Both the position numbers and the translations under genes were made by a program. The notes below the pieces were generated by a model. It saw only the letters and a program-made list of their open reading frames with translations, did no database searches and was not told the origin of the DNA. From Promerops cafer (lineage: Eukaryota > Chordata > Aves > Passeriformes > Nectariniidae): 64,000 bases of DNA. Where the stretch lies: assembly GCA_013398275.1 (NCBI GenBank), contig VZSE01002187.1:345741-409740 (forward strand), written 5' to 3'. The first letter of the stretch is position 1, and the number at the start of each line of letters is the position of its first letter. This document shows, piece after piece, positions 46,569 through 57,971 of this stretch.

Positions 46569-49500
46569 TTACAGGATTTCGTACTTGTCCACCAGGAAGG
46601 TGGTTTCAGTGGAAAACCTTACAGGGCTGTTCCCGTCTACCTGGGTCACTTTGGTAACCTGTGGAGACAACAGGCAACATTAGCTCAGCATTGAACATCA
46701 CTCCCTTACTGCAGCGATGCCATGCTTCCCAACACCATGATGGCCACGAGGGCACAACCGACCTGCTGCCCTTAAACCACAACTCAGCCCTGAAACAAAG
46801 ATCTTTGTTCGAGGGAACCCAGAAGGAGGGGAGTGATTTTCTGTGGTAACTGTGTCTCCACTGAGGAGCGAAGTGGCAGCCACTGGCTACACTTCAGTGG
46901 AGACAGATAGCTGTATGTGAAGCAGTGTTTTGGCTACAAGGCTGATGGATTTTCCAACAAAGTCTGAGGGGAATTAATGACTACTCAGAGACTTGAAGAC
47001 ACAACTGAAACTTCAGGAAAACTCCATGAAGTGTCAGCTGCCAGTGCTGTCTGCTGGCACTCCCGAATCCAGCTGTCTCAGAGGCAGGTTAATGCCAACC
47101 CTTTAGCCATAGCCAGTGGGACAGCATGGTGCCCTGGTGTCAGCCAGCCAGGGACTGAGGCAAGGGTGACATCCCAGCTGTGGAGCACCAGCAGTGACCA
47201 TACCTGTATGTTGCAATAGTTCTTTTTGGAGACGAAGGAGACCTGCACTGGGAAGAAGTCGTTTGGCTGCCCTGCTATGCTGAACTCCAGGCTCCCACTC
47301 TTGTTTTTGGCATCTATCACCGGCAGGCACCACTCAAGGAGGTTTCTCCGGCTGTCGTGGCGATACTCACCATCAATCTCCCCAATCACTGGGGCACCAA
47401 CACCAGACCTAGAGCAGGCAATGAGAAGTGACAATAACTTCACTGCACAGAGCTAAGGAAATGCGTCTAACACCCGTTGGCTTGGCCAGATCCACAAAAC
47501 AGGGGGGGGAAGGAGATGATGGGACTCATTAGTGCTGCGTGATAAGGAGCATTACTTACGGCAAGGGGATGGTGATGATCACATCATTCAGCTCTAGGCT
47601 CTCCTCTTGCAACTCATATTCAATGTTAACATCACAACTGTTCCCACTCTCTGATGGCCAGCAGTTAACTGAGGAAACAGAGAGAGTATGTGAACCATGC
47701 AGGCCTTCCGTGTGGAACAGGCTTTCACAAGATGATGCACTTCAAAACACCCAGCTAAGTCACCCTCAGGCTGACTTTAAGAAAAGCTCTCTATTTCCCT
47801 TGAGGTGTTACAGAAAACACACACTGCCAAGGACAGGCACTATCCAACAGATACAAATAGCATCTCCAAGGTCTCACAACATGCCAGGCTCCAGGCAGCC
47901 CAGCTGCTGCAAGGTGGCTACCAGCAGCTCATGGACAATCACCGGCTTCTTCTGCCCAAGCCCCCAGACTTGCACTCACTTGTCAGTGGGATGAAGGACT
48001 CCTCTGTGGTCTGCAACCTCCACTTGAGCACGCCCACATCGCTGTTAATAGGGAATGACTTCTCTGGGTTCTTCAAACCGATCTGTGACTCTGTAGTGAA
48101 GAGCTTCTTGTCCACGTTTGGGTGAGTCTGAAAGAGGAACACATGCTCAGACTGTAGGTCTAAGCCCAGGAACAGAACCACAGGTAATGCAGGTTCTACT
48201 GGGACAGACTTACACACATTCCAGTGTTTGCTTTGACAAACACACATCAAGTTTCCTCCTGGCTCAGAAGCCCGTATGAAGCACAACTGCTTATCCACCT
48301 GGGATTCCTTCCAGGAAATGCTAATCTGACAAGAAGGATCCCCACCACTGTCTTTCTTACAAGCACCTGCACCAAAGGCTCAAGCAATGCAGGCTGGTAT
48401 CTACAGAACAACTATAAGTCAAAGACCATCCTGAATGTTTACAGCAGACATTTCAAGAAAAATCAATCTAATGCTGTGAGGAAACAGCCTGACACCATAA
48501 CATTACTGTCTCCCCTCAGCAACCTTAATGCATGTATGTGTCAGTGGCCAAACTCCATTTAAACATTCTCTTCACAACCTCAAGTGTGAGCAGCTTTTTA
48601 GAAGCAAAGTATTTTTGCAAGTCACTGTTCAAGCTGCACTACAAAGACAGGAGTCAGCAAAGGGCTTGGTCTCATCTTCCACCTGAAGCACTGCCTGTGG
48701 GAATGCTGTCAGCAACTCACTCATGGGATGCACTGGAAGGAAGTGGACTTGCAGACAGCGATGATGTACAAATGAGCTCCTAGCAAGGAGTGAGCCACAG
48801 TGTGTCAAAGCAGCATCACCTCCACGGATCAGTAAGGTCACGTGAAGAGGGAGAAAGGGAAGGATGAATCTCCCAAGAACCTTCTGAGCTGCAACTGCTG
48901 ACTGCCATCAAGTCCTCCAGCAATTCTCCCAGGTACAACAGGGACAGGACAAGCAACCTCAGAAAGAAACAGCTTCCAAGAGAATAAATTCATTCATTGG
49001 CACAGGAAGTTTGTTATCCCATTTCCACTCCACAGCTGCAGCTGACATCACACACCAGGCACTGAGCAAGACACCAGGCTGCTGCAAAGTCCAAGTGAGG
49101 TCACCTGGCATGCCAAGGTGCACTGCTGGGCAGATAAGGCTCCAAGGGCAGGTTGGCAACCAGGACTGCATTTTTCCAGTGAACTTCAATCCCTTAAGCA
49201 TGACTGGCCCTGCACTTCTGCTAATACCTGCACTGACTACTCCCATTTCCAATACATTTGCTGAGAAGGCTTGGATGAGAACACAGGACAGCAACATATT
49301 GAGTATTTCCATTATTTTTTCCCTGGAAAGCAGCAAAACCATGTTCAAGAGCAAAGGACTCCAAACAGGCTTTACCTGTAGCTGCACTCCCCTCTTGTCT
49401 TCGTTTTCTACATGCAGGCGAATCCGTGCAAACTTTTCATCAGAGATGTGCAGCATGATCATGCCATGAAGCTCCATGTTCTGCAACCCTCCATCACGGC

Positions 49501-52500
49501 CACAAGTCAGGGAGATTTTCTCCTCTATTTTCATGTGCACGCTAGACAGACAGAGGAAAAAGCTCAAGGCCTACACTCAGTACCTCCCAGACAGCAGAGA
49601 GATCACTGCTCAGCAAGGACAGGCTGTGTGTACTGAGCAGGGGCTCCCAAACAACAGCATGGCTGGTACAGTGGGGGCTAATACTGCTCTGACAATGAAC
49701 TCAGGGGCAGGAGGATCCATGCATATGGGTCTGCAAGGGATGGGAGCCCAGTTAAATGGCAGTGATGCAGCATCTTGACACGCTTGGTCACTCAATCTCT
49801 GACAGGCCACAGCGCGGCTCAGGACACTAAAAGGTTCTCAATTGCTGTGTGTAAAATGAACCGTGAACGCCTCCATCCTGAGCAGCAACAAGACTGGGAA
49901 ACAGAGAAAATGGCACAGGGAAAAAAAGCACAGGAGAATTCCCAACCTCAGCGCAACAATGGATGGACAGCCCATTTTAGCTAAGAGGATGCCTAACCAA
50001 ACTAGCCATCTGCTTTTTTGCTGACATGCTTTCCCAGATTTTGCCCAACTTTTATAATTACAAGGTAAGAAAATACAGGAAAAAGCAGAAGAGCAAGGAA
50101 GCTCTCTGCCAAGGCCACATGCAGGGAGAGCTGTGAGGAGACTGCTTCCAAAGCAAGGGCAGCACTCACCTTTCCATGTTAACGGGAGGCGCGAGAACTT
50201 TGGCTGCTTCTGCAGAGCGCTTGCCTACAGAAGTCATGATATTTTCTCCTTCCGATTTCAGCTTGTCCACAAAGTTGTCCACCTCCTTCCCTTTAGCGCC
50301 GAGTTTCAAGGCTTTACTGGGACCTGAAGGCCTAAATAAAATGTGTAATAATCTCCAAGTCAGCTGACAGCAACGGGTTCTCCCTTCTTGGTTATCTTCA
50401 AATGCTGTAACTTGACCATCCCAACCCAGCATTCAACTTGGCAACCTTTTTGGGGGAGAACACACATGGAAGTGATCATCTTATGTGTAGGGTGCCAAGT
50501 TATAATTTAGATTTGGATATGGTTCCATGTGTTACCGGGAGCTAGGACACACAAAATGAAAGCCCATTGTTCATCCAAGAATCCAAAGAGACTACAGGGT
50601 GCTACTGTGGTACATGGCACAAATGGTCCTCAGTATTTACACAGATGAGGAACTCATGTTAGACCCTCTGGGTACGTGGTTTGAGCCAACACTGACTCCA
50701 ACATCTGCCACCTGCTGTCCCCCCTACCTGGCTGGAGCTGGTGCCACTTTGGGCTTCTCGGTCTCAATGATGGTCTCTGTGATCATTGCTGTCACGCCCC
50801 CAGACACGGCCGAGCTGCCGAAGCCCCCGAACCCGGGCGCCTTCTTGCCGTGTCTCTCTGCATCCCTCCTGGCCTGCTGCAGCTCCTTGGCTTTACGCCG
50901 CATCTCGGCTTTCGCTTCGCGTTCCTGCGTCTGAAGGAAAAGAGAAGAGGCTGGTGGAGCTTTGCAACCTCAGCCCTGCCCCGCACAGGAACTAAGTGCA
51001 GTTGTCCAAAAACCCCTGGCCAAGAAAAAGGAAACAAGACATAGGCCCTCAGAAAAGCTAAATAATTGCATGGCCCCGCCAAAGTGGAGGAACACCTCTG
51101 TATAGCAAAAGTGGTGTTTCCCAGACAGGGCACCTTGTGTCAGGATTGCAGGTGTCCCTGCTCACCTCTCTGACTGCCCGAAACACCTTTTCCTCATGTG
51201 AGTCCATCTCAGTGAATGTCCGAATTTGTGCCAGATTTACATTCTCGCGGTAGCCCAGGGCAACAATTTCATCAAAGGCAAAGATTAAGTCGAAGCAGTG
51301 TTCTGAGATCTCATTCTCTTCCAGAGCTCGACAATATTCAGGGATCTAGAAGAGGAGAACATTTTAAAGAGATACCCACAAACAGTACCGTGTAAACTCT
51401 TTTTACCATCCCAGAGGTCACAACTGTGCCAGACCCAAGCCCCAGACATCTTTACGCTGCTCTTCATACCATTACATTGTCAATAAACAAGATGAAGTTC
51501 TGCCATTGTTAGTTTTCCTACATTGAAATCCATATAGAACCTCTCAGCTTGCTCATAACACTAACTCAAAAGAACCTAACTGCATGTTGGGGCCAGTGAA
51601 CTTCCTGAAAATGCTTTGGCTATGTGAAGACACAAACCTGCTGCTTCAGGATCACTGCATAGCAGCGCTGCACTTGTAACAACCACACACTGTACAAAGA
51701 ATATTTAATGCTAAATTACAGCCAGCCCTTTGGTCTCAGCAGGTGAAGTACGAATGATGATTTTTTTATGTGGAGTTCAAAACTACCACCAAAAGTTCAG
51801 AGCTTTCTGTCCAATCAGGAAGGGAAGCTCTGGAACACAGACCTACCAATTGGAGGCACGCAGTGCTCCTGCACCAGCTCAGAAACAGATCCCTCGCAAC
51901 AGCACCATTCTGGGCTACAGCACTGAGTGACGAGTCCTTACCACTCTAGAGAAGAGTCGGAGTGTTTCCAGATCTTCCAGGATGTTGCTGTTTTTGGTGG
52001 TAATCAGCACCATGTAGAGCTTCTCCATGGGCTGGTAGACATACCGCACGCTCTCCGTCTCCACAAACGTGTGCTGCTTCCCTGTGTTCATCAGCTTTGG
52101 GAATGCTGCCAGCAGCCCCTCGATGCGGGTGCGAGTCATCTCCACGAACTGCCGGGACACAATGGCCTTCCCTGCCTTGGTGCACACAGCGGCTGCCAAC
52201 AGCACCTGCAGGAGAGCAGCATGTGAGCAGGGCCTCCCGCCCCGTGCTCACGGAGAGCATCTCTTCCCCCCACACCTCACCTGCACACCCTTATTAAACA
52301 AGGCCCTAAGTCCCTCTCTGTGACGAGGAAATGAACTACGTCGAAAGCAGAGATATCTCTGCTTTTGCTCTCCCTCTCCGTTTCACATTCTGTGCCAACA
52401 TAATCCTGAGAGCTCTCCCTGCTTCTGTCAGGCAAATGACCATTCCCGATTTCACACAGACCGAGGTGTAACAACCCCTGGGAGTTAGGAGAGGCTCCAG

Positions 52501-53277
52501 GTTACCGACTTTTCCATCAGGCTGCTCCACCTTACAACTACACACAGGAACGCTGTGAAATGTAACATCTCTCTCCGGTGCCATACGCACAGCACAGCCA
52601 GGTTAACGCAGCCCTGGTTATCACTCACACCCTTGGATGACTCCCGGGCAGCTCGACTGCGTTATCACACCGACAGGGCAGCAAGACACTCACCAGCTGC
52701 ACTTTCTCCACCTTCCAGTCTGCCCAGACTTCCTCCCTGTATTTCTCTCTCACAGATGTTAATTGCCTTTGTCAGGAAATTCTGTTCTGCGCTTCACATC
52801 TTTTAAATCCACAACTGCTGTTAGTGACAGAAAGTATCCGAAACCCTCACACGTAGCACCGCTGACCCCTTCCACACCTCGGGCACACTTTAGCTCTACG
52901 GAGCCGTGTGCGGGTCTGTGCTGACCCAAACACCTCCGTGACGGACAAAAGGAGCCGGACCAGCCCTGAGACACAGGGTCGGCCGGGGGAGCAGGCGGGC
53001 ACCACCAGCCCGGTTACACCCGAGACCCCGAACGCCCATTAAAGCAGGCGTGAGGCCGTGCTGAGGAGGCACCGTGGCTCTGAGTCACCAGAGAAAAAGT
53101 GCCGCGTCCCCGCCGCCCCCAAGGGCCCCGGCCCGACCCGAGGCTCCGTCCCACCAGGCCGCGGGCTCCAGTGCCGGACTGCGCCCAGGCCGGGCGGCCG
53201 GGGCGTGCCCAGGGGCTGTCCCGGGGGCTGCCCCGAGCCCCGCGGTGGCCGCAGCGGACAGGTCCTTCCCTTACCAT
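46569..53277 (-). CDS. ARCN1: Archain 1, coatomer subunit delta (delta-COP)
   Basis: Subunit of the COPI coat that drives Golgi-to-ER retrograde transport. Exons: 53275-53277 (ATG only), 51942-52205, 51166-51345, 50728-50930, 50170-50331, 49376-49541, 47980-48127, 47560-47668, 47204-47408 and 46569-46658. They join in frame to 1530 nt, or 509 aa (human 511). Exons 2-3 encode the longin domain (VLLAAAVCTKAGKAIVSRQF); exon 4 a charged helix (AEMRRKAKELQQARRDAERH) and a Gly/Ser linker; exon 5 KALKLGAKGKEVDNFVDKLK; and exons 6-10 the mu-homology domain (MELHGMIMLHISDEKFARIR, GVGAPVIGEIDGEYRHDSRR), ending TTFLVDKYEIL. An intron directly after the ATG is plausible because exon 2 starts at Val2 with a good CTGCAG acceptor. 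Head-to-head with IFT46 across an N gap. Confidence 0.97.
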
Positions 53278-53565
53278 AGCGGCGGCGNNNNNNNNNNNNN
53301 NNNNNNNNNNNNNNNNNNNNNNNNNNNNNNNNNNNNNNNNNNNNNNNNNNNNNNNNNNNNNNNNNNNNNNNNNNNNNNNNNNNNNNNNNNNNNNNNNNNN
53401 NNNNNNNNNNNNNNNNNNNNNNNNNNNNNNNNNNNNNNNNNNNNNNNNNNNNNNNNNNNNNNNNNNNNNNNNNNNNNNNNNNNNNNNNNNNNNNNNNNNN
53501 NNNNNNNNNNNNNNNNNNNNNNNNNNNNNNNNNNNNNNNNNNNNNNNNNNNNNNNNNNNNNNNNN
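53278..53565. promoter_or_regulatory. Shared ARCN1/IFT46 promoter, almost entirely an assembly gap
   Basis: Ten bases (GCGGCGGCG) precede 278 N at 53288-53565. The ARCN1 transcription start and the IFT46 start codon and first exon should lie here. The bidirectional promoter is inferred from the head-to-head arrangement. Confidence 0.6.
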
Positions 53566-56500
53566 CGGCGCAGCCCCGCCCGGTGGAGAACCAGCCGTAC
53601 GACGAGAGCCTGGAGCTGCCTGAGGCCGAACCCGGAGCCCGCTCGCCGCGGGCGGGGGGCGCGGGCCGCCTGCGGGACTCCCGTCGGCCCGGGGTGTCTG
53701 TCGGAGCGGCCGAGCGCGGGAGCGGCGATCGGGGCAGCGGAGGGAAGGTACGAGCGCAGCGGGCGCGGGCACGGCCCGGTGAGACCCGGTGATCCCGTGA
53801 GACCCGGCTCTCTCGTCCAGGAGGAGGCAGCGGCTCACCTCCCCGGCACAGCCACCTTCGGCGAGGATGACGACGAGGACGATGAGGACTCGGAGGAAGA
53901 TTCCTCGGAGAGCGACTCGGAGGAGGACTCGGAGGAGCACGGGGCCGCGCTGGAGGGGTGAGCGGTGTTCCCGGCCAGGGGGGCAGGGGCTGAGGCTGGT
54001 GGGTGCCTTTCGGGCTCTGTCGGCTCCACCGGTTTTCCCTGATCCCACGAGAGTAAGCAGAGTCGTGGGCATCGGGACGGGCAGCTCCTGCCTCCTCGTC
54101 CCCGATGCTTCATGGTGGTGCTGATCCCGTCCCGGGCTTGTTTGCTGTGCCCCAGGAGAGGCACAGCTGGAATGATCCAAGGTGTAAGCCAGGCCGGGCT
54201 CCAGGAGAAGTCCAGAAAAGAGAAGGACCATCTCGAACGACACTCAGATCCTCATAATTCTTCTTCTTTTCCATCGTTTTCAGCTTCAAAGCTATTGCTG
54301 ACCCCCTAATTGCTGTCCTATTGCTGCCTTTGTGCAGAGCACTTAGCCCCCTTTTGACAGCCCTGTGTGGGATTGAATGATCTCAGATGTCCATCACTCA
54401 GATGCTTTCTTGGCCAGCAGGTCCAAAGCAAAATGGGGCCCAATAATACTTTCCCTGTGCAAGAAGTGTTTTCCAGAGAGGACTTACTGCCTAGTGGTTC
54501 AGCTTCCCACATTCCAACTGCCCCAGCTGGAGCCTGGTTTCTGTTGTACAGAACTTGCCACATGTTAATTTTTCCCCCCTACTCTCTTCCTTCTTTTAGT
54601 GACTTCAATCCAGCAGATTTTGACTACCTGCAAGTGTCTTCTGAAATCAAAGATCTCTTTGAATACATCAAGAGGTGAGTGGAAGGGTTTTAGCCTGCTC
54701 TTGGCTCTCCTTTGTGTCAATTATTGCAGCACAGTTCTGAGTCACCCATGCTGTGGTGGTGTTTTTTTCCAGGTACACTCCCAAAACAATAGAGATTGAG
54801 CACAAGCTGCAGCCTTTTATTCCAGACTTTATTCCTGCTGTTGGAGACATTGATGCATTCCTAAAGGTACAGTTTCTTCAGGTCCCTCTCTCGGTCCTGC
54901 CCCACGAGCCGAAACAGAACGCAGGGTCAGAGCACGCAGGCAGCCAGGCCGTGCAGCCTGGGCTCTGCTCTGTCCCTGCTCTGTCCAACATGACGGGCAG
55001 AGACCTGGAAAACTACACTGGTGGTTTGGTCACCTCCCAAAACAGCACTTGGGTAACTTGGGGCAAAGCCTGGCTTTTCCTTCTCCAGCACCATGTGCTT
55101 TTCAGGCAGCACCGTACTTAGAATGCACATCTGAGAGAGCCCACGGGAAGGCTCTGTACAAACCTGCCCTGGACTCCACAGAGAACAGGGCTCTCTTTTA
55201 CTGCAGGTTCCTCGTCCCGATGGCAAGCCTGACAACCTTGGCCTGCTGGTCCTGGATGAGCCCTCAACCAAGCAGTCAGATCCCACCGTGCTCTCCCTTT
55301 GGCTGACAGAGAACTCCAAGCAGCACAACATCACAGTGAGTCAGGCAGAGGGAGGTCACACTTGCTGCACACTTCCTGGAGTAAAACCATGGCATTTTAC
55401 TCTTAAAACTGAGAACTTGATTTAAAAGCAGCAAAACCAGACCTTTTGCTTTAATCCATAGTTTTAAACTGTAGTGGATCTGAGCCTTGCTATCAAGTCT
55501 TGATACAAACTTTGGGTCTGTTCACTTCAGGTGATGCTTTATTTCCTTTTGGTTTTTCATACCCAGTTTTAGTCGGCATTTTGCCTGCCGAAATCTGTTG
55601 GTAAAGTGCAGCTGGGAAAGAGAGAAGGCCTGGCTCACCACGAGTGAATGCAGCTTTCCCAAAGAGCCCCAAAACACCATGAAACACTTCCAGGTTTATA
55701 TTTGTGTTTTTAGCAGCAGATAAAAGTGAAGAGTTTGGAGAATGCAGAAAAGAACCCCAAAGCCATTGAGAGCTGGATTGAAAGTGTTAGTGAACTGCAT
55801 CGCTGCAAACCTCCTGCCACAGTCCATTACTCCAGGTGAGCCCTGATGCTGGCAGTGGAAGGTTGTGTGTGATCCTGAGGTTGATGTTCTTCTCTTCCCC
55901 GGCAGGCCAATGCCTGACATCGAGACCCTGATGCAGGAATGGTCACCAGAATTTGAGGAGCTCCTGGGAAAGGTATATTGTCTGGGTGACCAGTAGTTAG
56001 CTCAGCGCATGGCCTTAGAAACCATCTGCCAGGAAAGCTGGGTGCCTGCTCCGTCCCACAGCCCAGTCCTCTCGGGCTTGTTCCTCCTCACGACTCTGCC
56101 CTTGGCAGAAGTTGGGGAGCAGCCCAACACTGGAACTCCCGGCTGCCGCCCCGGGGGCCTGCGTATGCTGCCAGGCTCCTGCAGTCTGGGAGCAGATCTG
56201 ACTGCCCCGTCTGTTGCAGGTGGGTCTTCCGACCGCAGAGATGAGCTGTGACCTCGCCGAATACATCGACATGATCTGCGGTGAGCTGGGCAGACTGTGC
56301 TGCTGACACAATGTGGTGCTGGCCTGGCACTCTCACTGAAAGCAGGAGAGCTTTAGCTGCAGGCTCAGCCCCGAGCAGTCGGGATCGTTCCCTGCTGCTT
56401 CAGTGGGAGGTGGGCTCTTGTACTGCAGGGGTCTGCAGTCTTTGGTGCGTGGAGCCCCGGGTGATGGTGGGCACTGGGGAGCTCAGCCCTTCCTGACAAT

Positions 56501-57093
56501 GCTTTGTGTGGGGCAGTGCAGACCAGGTGCCCTCACACGCTTCTGATCTCACCTGCAGCCATTCTGGACATCCCCGTGTACAAGAGCCGGATCCACCCTC
56601 TGCATGTCCTCTTCTCCCTCTTCTTGGAGTTCAAGAACTCGCAGGTATGCAGGTCCATCCAGGTGCTGCTCACTGCTAGCAGCACTGCACAGCTGGAGCC
56701 TTCACAGTTGGCTTTGCGGTGGCAGTGGCAGTGTGCAAAGGGCTGCTGGGCCCCGGAGAACGTGTTCTCAGCTTATCCTCTCCCTGGTGCCTCTGCCTGA
56801 CACAGGGAGCTAGGCTGCGCTCTGGGCTGAGGGGCCAGATTGTTCAACAGGCAACACAAGCCAGAATGCATCTCCTTGGGCTGGCTGCTGAGCACACAAC
56901 TCACGCAGAGCCGATGTGGCCGGCGCGTTCAGATGCGTGTGTGTGCTCTGAGCAGTGGGAGTCAAATCTTTGCATGAGCATGTTCTTTTCCCTGCAGCAC
57001 TTCAAGCCCCTGGCTGATGGGCAGAAGGGCAGGAGCCCACCATCCAACCCATCCTCACAAGCAGCGGAGGCAGAGGTGTTGAGCTTTAATTGA
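53566..57093 (+). CDS. IFT46: Intraflagellar transport protein 46 (5' end missing in gap)
   Basis: IFT-B complex protein needed to build cilia; it binds IFT52 and helps carry dynein-arm cargo. Exons: 53566 (or earlier)-53747, 53821-53957, 54600-54674, 54773-54866, 55207-55335, 55714-55835, 55906-55972, 56220-56280, 56559-56644 and 56998-57093. From 53583 these give 344 in-frame codons including the stop. The visible N-terminus reads VENQPYDESLELPEAEPGAR; the start Met is in the gap or an upstream exon. Exon 2 is strongly acidic (GEDDDEDDEDSEEDSSESDS). The IFT46 core follows (YTPKTIEIEHKLQPFIPDFI, GLLVLDEPSTKQSDPTVLSL, RPMPDIETLMQEWSPEFEEL, LDIPVYKSRIHPLHVLFSLF), ending EVLSFN. The acidic region and core order match the family; the exon encoding VENQPYDES extends the protein beyond the human form I recall (304 aa). 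Confidence 0.95.
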
Positions 57094-57101
57094 TGCTTCA
57101 C

Positions 57102-57107
57102 ATTAAA
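57102..57107 (+). terminator. Proximal IFT46 poly(A) signal
   Basis: ATTAAA begins only nine bases after the TGA stop, which would give a 3' UTR of about 30 bases. Confidence 0.5.
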
Positions 57108-57411
57108 GCCTCATCTCCTGGATCACCGTCTGCTGCTGGACACTGAGGTGTACCCAGAGCAGGTTGGGAGATACCACACAGCAAATCAGAAGCCTCTCTG
57201 GTGTTAGAGACATTGCTGGGCTGTTCTGTGTTAGGGAGTAGGGCTTGACTCACCGTATTTGTTGCAGAAGCTGCCTAATGGCTCCATTTTTGACTTGTTC
57301 CCAAGGAGTTCAGCATTAAACCAGCCTTTCCCAGTGTCAGGCTCTCTGTGCTACAGGTGCTGCAGAGTAGAGGCTGCTTGAGCAGATGCTGTAAGGGCTG
57401 GAGCAAACAGG

Positions 57412-57417
57412 AATAAA
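57412..57417 (+). terminator. Distal IFT46 poly(A) signal
   Basis: Canonical AATAAA about 320 bases after the IFT46 stop. It is 160 bases short of the convergent TMEM25 signal. Confidence 0.5.
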
Positions 57418-57578
57418 TTCCACACTCAGATCTGCTCAGGGTGTTGCAAGCTCTGACCTGGAGATCTTGAATCTCCTCTGCTCCTTATTATTGAACCCCC
57501 TTTCCTGTTGAGAACAGTCCCTTAGCTCCTGTCAAGCAGAAATAACCTGTGCGGCACCACAGAGATACTTGAACTTGG

Positions 57579-57584
57579 TTTATT
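57579..57584 (-). terminator. TMEM25 poly(A) signal
   Basis: TTTATT on the plus strand reads AATAAA on the minus strand, 390 bases after the TMEM25 stop. Confidence 0.6.
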
Positions 57585-57971
57585 GCAGTTGGGACAGCTC
57601 TCCCCAGCCCCTGCTCCGCTGACCTCCCACCTGTCTGCCACAGCAGCAGCGACAGGGCCAAAGAGGAGCATGCAGCGAGTCACAAACCTGCTAAAGCAAA
57701 GCTGGCGCTTGGCTTTACCCCAGGAGGAATCACAGTGTGAGAGCCTGGCTATAAACAGCTTTGATGCATTTTGATTATAACAGAATACTGGTAAAGTTCA
57801 TGGACTACATAAAACCATGCCTTGGCTGGCAGTGCAGCTCCCAAGCCCTGCATAGCACAGAGCTGGGGCTGGTCAGCTCCCGCTTCCATCGGGGCCTCGC
57901 CGGCACCCTCAGCTGCTCGGCGCCGGGGGCTGCTCCGTACCTGCCCTGGCTCCCTGGCACTGCTCTGCAGC

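Larger units (their letters stand above)
57094..57971. other. Convergent 3' UTRs of IFT46 (+) and TMEM25 (-)
   Basis: Interval between two stop codons. It contains plus-strand signals at 57102 and 57412 and a minus-strand AATAAA at 57584-57579. No coding sequence recognised. Confidence 0.6.

Noticed and set aside
53014..54243. 409-codon minus-strand open frame through the ARCN1/IFT46 gap
   Set aside because: Built on N bases and antisense to IFT46 exons 1-2.
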